In this document: positions 1-6,897 of the stretch, piece after piece
How positions within the stretch are numbered: position 1 is the stretch's first letter
How the letters are laid out: every line of letters starts with the position of its first letter
DNA from: Cytophagales bacterium
GTDB lineage: Bacteria > Bacteroidota > Bacteroidia > Cytophagales > Cyclobacteriaceae
Direction: 5' to 3'
Length of the DNA: 8,804 nt
Assembly: GCA_029262935.1 (NCBI GenBank)
Contig: JAJCYK010000085.1
Coordinates: 1-8,804 of the forward strand
Translations under genes and position numbers: made by a program
Notes under the pieces: generated by a model
What the model was told of the DNA's origin: nothing
The model's database searches: none
The model's input: only the letters and a program-made list of their open reading frames with translations

Positions 1-1139
1 GCAAATATCCAGTGTGTGGTGGTACCAATAGCCTGACCTTGGGCCCGGAGTCTGTTGGGGAATATTTCGGAAAGAAAAACCCAAATGACTGCACCTTGAC
101 CGACTGCATGAGCGGCAATAAACAAAAACAGCAATATCGGAACGCCTACATAGGAGTCAATGAAAAAAGCCCGTGCCACCAGGGCAAGTGAAATGATATA
201 GCCAATGCTTCCAATAAGCATTAGTTTTTTTCGTCCAGCCCGGTCTATCAAATACATACCCACCATTGTCATTATCACATTCACCACTCCAATCCCAGCT
301 GTTGAAAGCAGCGCCGCACTGGACCCAGACCCTGTTTGCTCCAAGATTCTGGGAGCATAATAAATGATAAAATTGATTCCTGAAAGTTGATTAAAAAATG
401 CAATCGCAAAAGCTAGAAACACGAGTTTGTTGTAACGAGGCGACCAAATAGAGTCAGTATTTGAGGTAGTTGTGGAAGCTTTAATTTCTTGAATAGCTGC
501 CTCTGAATCTATATTAGGCTGAAGTTGAACCAAGAGGTCCTTGGCAGTTTGATCATCTTTTTTATAAAGCACCAACCACCTGGGGCTATTAGGAACTCCA
601 AAGATCATAATTAAATATAAGGCTGCAGGAATAGCTTCTACACCCAGCATGAAACGCCAGGAATTCGCTCCTTCACTACCTATTAACCAATTTGAGATAA
701 ACGATACTAATATGCCCAAAACTAGCATAAATTGATATAAGGCCACCAATCGTCCCCTACTGTTAGCGGGAGCAATTTCCGATATATATATAGGAGCAGC
801 TACTGATGAAGCCCCGACACCAATACCGCCAATAAATCTAAAGAATGAAAAAGTATATGGATCCGGCGCTAAAGCTGAGCCTAAAGCTGAAACTAAAAAC
901 AGTACTCCAATCCATATCAAGGTTTGTTTACGACCTATTCTGTTACAAGGAATGCTGCCAAACATGGCCCCTATTACGGTTCCCCATAACGCCATGGACA
1001 TGATAAACGTGCCATGAAACAGGTCACTAAGTTGCCAGAGGTTTTGAATAGGTTGATCTGCTCCTGAAATCACTGCAGTATCAAAGCCAAAAAGAAAGCC
1101 AGCTAAGGCCACAGTAACTGACCAACGTAAAGTTTTCAT
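1..1139 (-). CDS. Sugar-porter family MFS transporter, 3' end beyond window
   Basis: Inner-membrane major facilitator, sugar porter family, probably a sugar:H+ symporter; the sugar cannot be read from sequence. I translated 379 codons from the ATG at 1139-1137; the frame stays open to base 1, so the last membrane segments and stop lie outside. Visible family signatures: FGFDTAVISGA (residues 17-27) in TM1, the loop 2-3 motif NRIGRK (66-71, with Asn where Asp is usual), RFIGGIGVG (101-109), the PIYISEIAP...RG stretch (116-129), PNSPRWL (183-189) at the end of the N-terminal half, NQLSGINFIIYYAP (250-263) in TM7, DRAGRK (299-304), and a GQG...W...SEIFP...R stretch (347-366). A hydrophilic central loop covers about 190-235. 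It is transcribed divergently from the HAD phosphatase gene, with 126 bp between them. Family assignment is secure; a role in ribose, deoxyribose or other sugar uptake is only a guess from the neighbours. Confidence 0.93.
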   Translation of the reverse strand, partial: MKTLRWSVTVALAGFLFGFDTAVISGADQPIQNLWQLSDLFHGTFIMSMALWGTVIGAMFGSIPCNRIGRKQTLIWIGVLFLVSALGSALAPDPYTFSFFRFIGGIGVGASSVAAPIYISEIAPANSRGRLVALYQFMLVLGILVSFISNWLIGSEGANSWRFMLGVEAIPAALYLIMIFGVPNSPRWLVLYKKDDQTAKDLLVQLQPNIDSEAAIQEIKASTTTSNTDSIWSPRYNKLVFLAFAIAFFNQLSGINFIIYYAPRILEQTGSGSSAALLSTAGIGVVNVIMTMVGMYLIDRAGRKKLMLIGSIGYIISLALVARAFFIDSYVGVPILLFLFIAAHAVGQGAVIWVFLSEIFPNRLRAQGQAIGTTTHWIF

Positions 1140-1265
1140 TTAATTTGGTTTGTGCAAGATGACAATTTAAGTTTTCTTCTCTTAAATTCAAGCTTTAATT
1201 GGCGATAAGCGGAACTAACCAAAGGAATTAGAACTATTCAACCATAAAAAGTCTGAAACATTACT
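1140..1265. promoter_or_regulatory. Divergent intergenic region, MFS transporter / HAD phosphatase
   Basis: This 126-bp AT-rich spacer must hold the promoters for both divergent genes. I found no clear Bacteroidota -7 element (TAnnTTTG) and no ribosome-binding site on either side. It contains a perfect 8-bp inverted repeat, AATTTAAG (1164-1171) and CTTAAATT (1181-1188), with a 9-base spacer. In DNA this AT-rich such a repeat can arise by chance, so it is only a weak operator candidate. Confidence 0.4.
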
Positions 1266-1919
1266 ATGAAGGGAATAATATTTGATATGGATGGCACCAT
1301 GGTGGATAATATGATGATTCACCATCAAGCCTGGCAGCGCAAGTTGCGTGTTTTGGGAATGGATATGAGCCTGGAGGAGGTGAAAGAAAGCATCCATGGA
1401 GTGAACGAAGAAATTGTCGAAAGGCTCTTCGGTGATCGGTTTACTACGGAGCAACGTCGTCAAATTGCCTGGGAAAAAGAAAAAGAGTATCGAGATATCT
1501 TTTCACAAAATTTACAACCCATAGCGGGTTTAGTACCCTTTCTTGACCATTTGCAAGATCTTGGCATACCCTTAGCCATTGGTACTGCAGCTCCTCCAGA
1601 AAATGTGGATTTTGTTTTGGATAACTTGAAGTTGCGGAATCGGTTTCAATCGGTACTTCACTCAGAACACGTAAATCTCGGCAAACCTAATCCGGAAATA
1701 TTTTTAAAAAGTGCTCACAATTTAGGGGTTCCCATTGACCAGTGTCTGGTTTTTGAAGACAGTGTAGTAGGTGCTGAAACGGCTTTGAATGCGGGTTGCC
1801 AAGCAGTAATAGTAACCAGTACGCATGATGAAGAGGAGTTTAAGCATTTTCCCAACATAATAAAATACATTACTGATTATCAAAATCTTAACATTAACTC
1901 TTTAAAACAGTCCGTTTAA
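1266..1919 (+). CDS. HAD-superfamily phosphatase, beta-phosphoglucomutase-like
   Basis: Cytosolic haloacid-dehalogenase-fold enzyme of 217 residues, the normal length for subfamily IA. Motif I is DMDGT (7-11) with nucleophile Asp7 and acid/base Asp9; motif II is IGTAA (105-109) with Thr107; the motif III lysine is Lys140 in LGKPNPEIF; motif IV is FEDS (163-166) with Glu164 and Asp165 for Mg2+. A helical cap lies between about residues 15 and 85. Cap His19 matches the His20 of Lactococcus beta-phosphoglucomutase, but the positions of its Lys45, Arg49, Ser116 and Lys117 (recalled alignment) are His44, Glu48, Ala109 and Pro110. A sugar-phosphate phosphatase is therefore more likely than a true mutase. 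No Shine-Dalgarno precedes the ATG, and the conserved core begins at residue 3, which fixes the start. Its stop overlaps that of the convergent lyase gene. Substrate unknown. Confidence 0.9.
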   Translation: MKGIIFDMDGTMVDNMMIHHQAWQRKLRVLGMDMSLEEVKESIHGVNEEIVERLFGDRFTTEQRRQIAWEKEKEYRDIFSQNLQPIAGLVPFLDHLQDLGIPLAIGTAAPPENVDFVLDNLKLRNRFQSVLHSEHVNLGKPNPEIFLKSAHNLGVPIDQCLVFEDSVVGAETALNAGCQAVIVTSTHDEEEFKHFPNIIKYITDYQNLNINSLKQSV

Positions 1920-3352
1920 CCGTTTCTTGATTGCCAAGAGGCAATTATTTTCGCGAAAGACCGCGATCTGATTTCACTCAACGTTAACCCAGTACTGTCT
2001 TTGACTTGTTCTTCGTTCATAGCACCACAATTTATGGCTTTAATAAAATAATTAAGTAGTCCTTGGCCCGTAGCGGCATCATCAAAAACATCTCCCGTTA
2101 ATGTCGCTTTTGCGGATGCTTGTACAAATTTTTTAAGCCTGTGGGCAGCATCTTCATAACTCTCCAAGAAAAATGCATACAATGCCGTGTACCTCATAGG
2201 AAGTTGAGATGGATGCAAGTCCCATCCTTGATAAAGCCCTTTATATAACGAATGTCGGATATGATCGTAGCCCATTTTCCAGGCGCCGTGGACGATAGTT
2301 TCATTTTCCTGAAGTTCATCTGGCGATAGCAATTCACCGCGATGTGGCGCAATGGGCATCACATTAGTGGCGCCATCGGAAAGCCATACGCCAGTTCCTC
2401 CCAGTGCAACTTTGGTCATGTGATGAGCAAAGTCACAAACTTGATGTCCCATATCTTGATACTTTGCTGTGATGTTGCAAGCGGCTGTATAATCATAAGT
2501 ACCAAAGTGGCACGCTACACAACGACCACCCGCGGCGCGTACTAAAGTCATTAAACTGTTTCTTCCTTCTTCATTCATAACCGCTTGAGTGGTCTCCACC
2601 ATCATTTCCATTTTCAGGGAACCTGCAATTATGCTGTTTTCTCGCTCCAAGATTTCAAAGATTTCCACTAATGCTTCTACCTGATCTGGAATGGTTACCT
2701 TTGGAAGCATAACTACAAAATTATCTGGTAATTGACCTTCAGTTAATGAAGCCAAAGTAGAAATAAAGATATCTAACGTTTGTACTCCCCGGGCTTTGAA
2801 ATCTTCCGTAAACGGTTTAATTCTAATTCCAATGAATGGTGGTAAAGAACCCTGTTCTAGACCCTTTGCAACCTCATGGGCTGCTTTAGCCGCAACTTCA
2901 TCTTCCTCAGTATCGGGACGATTACCAAACCCGTCTTCGAAATCAATTCGAAAGTCTTCTACCGGCTCGCTAGTTAATTTTTGCCGAACTTTTTCATAAA
3001 CTGTATAAGCCAACCAGCAAGGGTGTTGGGCGAGGGTCTTAGCACTCATGACGTCAAGCTCCTCCTTCACTTTTGCGGCTTCGCTTTCCGGTGGCAATTG
3101 CTGATAACCAGGCATTTTTAAAACATTTGCTAAAACCACAAAATTTGGGGCATAAGTGTCAAATGCTGTTAGTGCCACCTCTCCCATCTTTTCTGCTAAA
3201 TTGTATTTAAATAAATTTGCACCACCGTACACGGTATGAATGGGTTGTCTATGCTCTCTTTCTCCTGGATATAATTTTTGGAAAGCTAAATTGGCTTCCT
3301 CTAACTTATCTAGAACTTGTTGTTTGTCATTTAATGCCAAGGTCTGCTTCAT
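1916..3352 (-). CDS. CitE/HpcH-like TIM-barrel lyase, DUF6986-type, substrate unknown
   Basis: A 478-residue protein with the landmarks of the HpcH/HpaI aldolase-citrate lyase beta superfamily, which cleaves or forms C-C bonds of acyl-CoA or keto/hydroxy acids with Mg2+. Seen in order: RIDFEDGFG (135-143), IRIKP (176-180), VMLPKV (214-219), KMEMMVET (247-254, candidate metal and active-site Glu249 and Glu253), HFGTYDYTA (282-290, candidate metal Asp287) and WDLHPSQLPMRY (377-388), which corresponds to the family's IHPxQ motif. It is much longer than CitE (about 300 residues), with about 130 extra residues before the barrel core and about 90 after. From memory this matches the DUF6986 group, whose members are sometimes labelled as a phosphoenolpyruvate kinase; nothing here supports kinase activity. 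It is divergent from deoC (143 bp apart) and convergent with the HAD gene. Superfamily fairly sure; subfamily likely; substrate unknown. Confidence 0.85.
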   Translation of the reverse strand: MKQTLALNDKQQVLDKLEEANLAFQKLYPGEREHRQPIHTVYGGANLFKYNLAEKMGEVALTAFDTYAPNFVVLANVLKMPGYQQLPPESEAAKVKEELDVMSAKTLAQHPCWLAYTVYEKVRQKLTSEPVEDFRIDFEDGFGNRPDTEEDEVAAKAAHEVAKGLEQGSLPPFIGIRIKPFTEDFKARGVQTLDIFISTLASLTEGQLPDNFVVMLPKVTIPDQVEALVEIFEILERENSIIAGSLKMEMMVETTQAVMNEEGRNSLMTLVRAAGGRCVACHFGTYDYTAACNITAKYQDMGHQVCDFAHHMTKVALGGTGVWLSDGATNVMPIAPHRGELLSPDELQENETIVHGAWKMGYDHIRHSLYKGLYQGWDLHPSQLPMRYTALYAFFLESYEDAAHRLKKFVQASAKATLTGDVFDDAATGQGLLNYFIKAINCGAMNEEQVKDSTGLTLSEIRSRSFAKIIASWQSRNG

Positions 3353-3495
3353 AATTCGTAATTTTGCCTTACTATCGGCCGAAATCTACTTGTTTAAAAT
3401 GGGATTCTTTAAGATCTTACTTTTAATTCTAAAGAATAACCAGTAACTCGTATATCACGCCTTAAGTAAAAAGAAATTATAATAATTAACACGAA
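3353..3495. promoter_or_regulatory. Divergent intergenic region, CitE-like lyase / deoC operon
   Basis: This 143-bp AT-rich spacer should carry the promoters of the lyase gene and the deoC-aldehyde dehydrogenase operon. No convincing -33/-7 pair or Shine-Dalgarno is visible. It contains a perfect 8-bp inverted repeat, ATTCTTTA (3404-3411) and TAAAGAAT (3430-3437), 18 bases apart, and an 8-bp palindrome, AAGATCTT (3411-3418). Both could be chance in such DNA. Because of the shared region, a single regulator could control both sides, but that is inference. Confidence 0.4.
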
Positions 3496-4500
3496 ATGGC
3501 GGTAAAAAGCAAAAATAAAAACAGCTCTAATTCCACCTCAAAAGTGCTTGACCTGGAACGGAATCCGGGGACACCCCTGGACTTGGATCGTATTGAGGGT
3601 ATTCAGGTAAACCGTAGCGCAGTAGAAAGAAGAGCTGCCACCATGGGTAAGCGCAGATCTGTAAAAAAGGAATGGCAAGCTGCATGGTTATTAAAGGCCA
3701 TAACCAGCATTGATTTAACAACTCTGGCTGGGGACGATACCCCTGGCAATGTCAGCAGGCTTTGTGCCAAAGCGCAACACCCGGTGAGACCCGACATTTT
3801 GGAACAATTGGGTATGGCCGACACGGCGCTTACAGTAGGTGCCGTTTGTGTCTATCATAATTTGATTCGTACGGCAAAGGAAGCTCTAGGTAGTTCCGGA
3901 ATAACTATTGCTGCAGTCTCCACGGGATTTCCAGCCGGGCAGAATACACAGGCACAAAAACTGAACGAAATCCGATCATCTGTGCGAGCGGGTGCTAGCG
4001 AAATTGATATCGTGATCAGCCGGGGTAAAGTATTAACAGGTGATTGGAGAGGGTTATATCATGAAGTCCAAGCCTTTAGAGAAGCCTGCGGCCCCGCCCA
4101 CATGAAGACAATTCTAGCCACTGGCGAATTAAGCACCCTCATAAATGTGGCAAAAGCCAGCCATGTTTGTATGATGGCAGGAGCTGATTTCATAAAAACA
4201 AGCACCGGTAAAGAAACCGTAAACGCGGTACTACCTGTGGGTTTGGTGATGGTGCGGGCAATCCGAGATTATCAGGAACAAACTGGATATAAAGTTGGAT
4301 TTAAGCCTGCCGGCGGTATTAGAAAAGCTAAAGAGGCCTTAGAATGGCTCATATTAATTAAAGAGGAATTAGGTAACGATTGGCTAAGCCCTCATTTGTT
4401 TCGATTTGGAGCTAGCGGACTACTTTCCGATATCGAAAGGCAACTGGAACATCATATCACTGGAAAGTATTCTGCCGGGTACCGTCACCCCATGTCTTAA
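3496..4500 (+). CDS. deoC: Deoxyribose-phosphate aldolase, long DERA-type
   Basis: Class I aldolase that cleaves 2-deoxy-D-ribose 5-phosphate to glyceraldehyde 3-phosphate and acetaldehyde in the cytosol. All catalytic residues are present: Schiff-base Lys234 in DFIKTSTGKE (231-240), Lys270 in GFKPAGGIR (268-276) and Asp171 in SEIDIVISRG (168-177), matching E. coli Lys167, Lys201 and Asp102. At 334 residues it is far longer than the E. coli enzyme (about 260) and resembles animal DERA (about 318). VKKEWQAAWLLKA (56-68), LTTLAGDDT (74-82), FPAGQ (145-149) and the tail HHITGKYSAGYRHPMS (319-334) are close to human DERA as I remember it. Residues 1-16 are a polar Lys/Asn/Ser-rich leader that the family does not require, so the exact start is slightly uncertain; an ATG at 3496 with an AT-rich leader is acceptable. 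It is the first gene of a two-gene operon, with the aldehyde dehydrogenase starting 18 bp after its stop. Confidence 0.97.
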   Translation: MAVKSKNKNSSNSTSKVLDLERNPGTPLDLDRIEGIQVNRSAVERRAATMGKRRSVKKEWQAAWLLKAITSIDLTTLAGDDTPGNVSRLCAKAQHPVRPDILEQLGMADTALTVGAVCVYHNLIRTAKEALGSSGITIAAVSTGFPAGQNTQAQKLNEIRSSVRAGASEIDIVISRGKVLTGDWRGLYHEVQAFREACGPAHMKTILATGELSTLINVAKASHVCMMAGADFIKTSTGKETVNAVLPVGLVMVRAIRDYQEQTGYKVGFKPAGGIRKAKEALEWLILIKEELGNDWLSPHLFRFGASGLLSDIERQLEHHITGKYSAGYRHPMS

Positions 4501-4518
4501 AATTGAATTTACATCGCT

Positions 4519-6897
4519 ATGAGTATCAAGTCTATTTTTGAAACTATGAGTTATGGTCCAGCTCCTGAAAGTTCTGGAGCTGCTATGAATTGGTTGGAAG
4601 CACACGATCGAAAATTCAAAATGTTTGTCGATGGAAAATGGCAAATGCCTATCTCTAAAAAGTACCTGGACAGTGTTAATCCTGCGAATGAGGAAAAGTT
4701 GGCAAAGATTTCATGGGCCGGTCAAAAAGATGTAGATCAGGCCGTAAAAGCCGCGCAAAAAGCTTTACCCTTATGGGCGGCACTTTCTGGTCATCAAAGA
4801 GCACGACATCTCTATGCTTTAGCCAGACAACTTCAAAAACACAGCAGACTTTTCGCTGTTTTGGAAAGCCTTGACAATGGTAAAACCATTCGAGAAACCA
4901 GAGATATTGATGTACCCTTGGTAGCACGTCACTTTTATCATCATGCAGGTTGGGCGCAACTTCGAGACCAAGAACTCCCTGATCATCAAGAGGTTGGCGT
5001 AGTTGGTCAAATAATTCCTTGGAATTTTCCATTACTGATGCTCTCTTGGAAAATTGCACCAGCCTTAGCTATGGGTAATACAGTGGTATTGAAACCCGCG
5101 GAACTTACTTCGTTAAGTGCGTTACTGTTTGCAGAACTATGTGAAAAAATTCAATTGCCTAAAGGTGTGGTGAATATTATAACTGGAGCGGGAGATACAG
5201 GGTCCTTTTTAGTGGATCATCCAGCAGTGAATAAAATTGCTTTTACGGGATCTACGAGAGTTGGGCAAATAATTCGAAAAAGTACTGCTGGCAGTGGCAA
5301 GAAAATTTCCTTAGAACTTGGGGGCAAATCTCCTTTTGTAGTATTTGAAGATGCGGATTTAGACAGTGTAGTGGAAGGTGTAGTTGATGCCATTTGGTTC
5401 AATCAAGGACAAGTTTGCTGTGCTGGGTCAAGGCTATTGGTGCAAGAAAGCATCGCAAAGAATTTATATAAAAAGATTCGTGCGCGCATGGAAAAATTGC
5501 GAGTAGGTAACTCTTTGGACAAATCTGTGGACATTGGCGCTATTGTGTCTCCTATGCAACTAAAAACCATCCAAACCTTAGTGGAACAAGGGGTCAAGGA
5601 AGGAGGCGAACTCTGGCAGCCCTCATGGGCCTGTCCTACTGATGGATATTTTTATCCGCCATCTTTATTTACCAACGTTTCTCCTTCATCTACAATTTCT
5701 CAAGTGGAGATATTCGGCCCGGTATTGGTAGCCATGAGTTTTAGAACCCACCAAGAAGCAGTCAAGCTTGCCAATAACACGCGTTATGGCTTGGCCGCCA
5801 GTCTTTGGACTGAAAATATTAATCTGGCATTGGATATTGCACCTAAAATAAAAGCGGGAAGCGTTTGGATTAACTGTACGAATGTCTTCGATGCCGCCTC
5901 TGGATTTGGCGGTTATAAAGAATCTGGATTTGGTCGAGAAGGGGGAAAAGAAGGATTATACGAATACTTAAAGCCCAAACTTAAGTTAAGTGACAAAGCC
6001 ATTAAAAGGCCCTTAAAAAATCATCAACTTCCAATGAACGGTACCATAAATGCTATCGATCGTACAGCTAAGTTATACGTGGGTGGAAAACAAACCAGGC
6101 CCGATGGTGGGTATAGCATCTCCATCACCAATTCTCTGGGAAAACCTATGGGAGAAGTTGGTGAAGGCAATCGTAAGGACATTAGAAATGCCGTTGAAGC
6201 CGCACATGGAGCGTCCAAATGGCGGGACATGACCGGACACGCACGAGCTCAAGTTCTTTACTACTTGGCAGAAAATCTGGCTGCAAGAAGCAAAGAATTT
6301 AGTGAACGACTGATGTTGGTTAATGGCTTAAGTGCAAAAGAAGCCCAGCAGGAAGTAGAGCTAAGCATCCAAAGACTTTATACGTATGCTGCTTACGCAG
6401 ACAAATATGATGGGCAGGTACATCATACTACCTATCGAAACGTGACATTAGCCATGCCAGAGGCGATTGGTGTGATGGGTGTTATATGTCCGCCACAATT
6501 TCCTTTATTAGGATTCATTTCCACAGTGATACCAGCAATTGCTATGGGAAATACCGTAGTGGTTGTCCCTTCCGAACAAGGGGCTTTATCAGCCACTGAT
6601 TTCTATCAAGTAATGGACACATCAGATCTTCCAGCAGGCGCAATAAACATTGTAACCGGTCCCGCTGAAGAGCTAACTATGGTATTAGCAAATCATTATG
6701 ATGTTGATGGTATTTGGTACTTTGGCACAGCTTCTGGCAGCAAAAGGATTGAACTGGCAGCAGCAGAAAACATGAAACGTACTTGGGTCAACTATGGCTT
6801 GCACAGAGACTGGAGAAAAGCCCATGAAGGTGCTGGTAAAGAGTTTCTAAGACAGGCCACTCAAATTAAGAACATTTGGATTCCATACGGAGCTTAA
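4519..6897 (+). CDS. Two-domain aldehyde dehydrogenase, ALDH16 type
   Basis: NAD(P)+-dependent aldehyde dehydrogenase of 792 residues, made of a complete ALDH domain (about 35-490) followed by a second, partial ALDH-like domain (about 518-790). Domain 1 keeps the catalytic set: Asn169 in PWNFP, Lys192 in LKPAE, FTGST (242-246), general base Glu266 in LELGGKSP, nucleophile Cys300 in FNQGQVCCAGSR (294-305) and Glu397 in EIFGPV. Domain 2 repeats the NAD-binding-like half but has CPPQFPLL (657-664) for PWNFP, VVVPSE (680-685) for LKPAE and FGTASGS (735-741) for FTGST, and ends without any cysteine motif. This architecture and length match ALDH16, known from bacteria and animals; bacterial members are usually active and human ALDH16A1 has lost the cysteine. 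Being 18 bp behind deoC suggests acetaldehyde from deoxyribose-5-phosphate cleavage as the substrate (inference). The stop overlaps that of the convergent phosphorylase gene. Confidence 0.95.
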   Translation: MSIKSIFETMSYGPAPESSGAAMNWLEAHDRKFKMFVDGKWQMPISKKYLDSVNPANEEKLAKISWAGQKDVDQAVKAAQKALPLWAALSGHQRARHLYALARQLQKHSRLFAVLESLDNGKTIRETRDIDVPLVARHFYHHAGWAQLRDQELPDHQEVGVVGQIIPWNFPLLMLSWKIAPALAMGNTVVLKPAELTSLSALLFAELCEKIQLPKGVVNIITGAGDTGSFLVDHPAVNKIAFTGSTRVGQIIRKSTAGSGKKISLELGGKSPFVVFEDADLDSVVEGVVDAIWFNQGQVCCAGSRLLVQESIAKNLYKKIRARMEKLRVGNSLDKSVDIGAIVSPMQLKTIQTLVEQGVKEGGELWQPSWACPTDGYFYPPSLFTNVSPSSTISQVEIFGPVLVAMSFRTHQEAVKLANNTRYGLAASLWTENINLALDIAPKIKAGSVWINCTNVFDAASGFGGYKESGFGREGGKEGLYEYLKPKLKLSDKAIKRPLKNHQLPMNGTINAIDRTAKLYVGGKQTRPDGGYSISITNSLGKPMGEVGEGNRKDIRNAVEAAHGASKWRDMTGHARAQVLYYLAENLAARSKEFSERLMLVNGLSAKEAQQEVELSIQRLYTYAAYADKYDGQVHHTTYRNVTLAMPEAIGVMGVICPPQFPLLGFISTVIPAIAMGNTVVVVPSEQGALSATDFYQVMDTSDLPAGAINIVTGPAEELTMVLANHYDVDGIWYFGTASGSKRIELAAAENMKRTWVNYGLHRDWRKAHEGAGKEFLRQATQIKNIWIPYGA

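Noticed and set aside
1164..1188. Perfect 8-bp inverted repeat AATTTAAG / CTTAAATT in the MFS-HAD spacer
   Set aside because: Only A/T-rich bases with one G-C pair per arm; a rough estimate gives about even odds of an 8-bp match by chance in a spacer of this composition. It shares no sequence with the other inverted repeats. Mentioned within the intergenic feature only.
1215..1463. An 82-codon minus-strand frame overlapping the start of the HAD gene
   Set aside because: It is antisense to the conserved motif I region of the HAD enzyme and its His-rich translation reflects ATG/CAT-rich codons on the other strand.
1916..3352. Annotation of the CitE-like protein as a phosphoenolpyruvate kinase or PEP synthase
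   Set aside because: No phosphohistidine, ATP-grasp or swivelling-domain motif is present; the visible motifs are those of the HpcH/CitE barrel.
1916..3352. CitE-like protein as the cleavage step of the oxidative deoxyribose/deoxyribonate pathway
   Set aside because: That step is known to use a DUF849-family beta-keto acid cleavage enzyme, a different family, and no dehydrogenases of that pathway are visible here.
3404..3437. Perfect 8-bp inverted repeat ATTCTTTA / TAAAGAAT and the palindrome AAGATCTT upstream of deoC
   Set aside because: Same composition argument; 18-base spacing is loose and no similarity to the phosphorylase-region repeat was seen, so it does not support a common regulator.
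4676..5059. A 127-codon open frame on the minus strand inside the aldehyde dehydrogenase gene
   Set aside because: It lies entirely opposite a highly conserved ALDH domain, shows no recognisable motif, and has the irregular composition of an antisense shadow.
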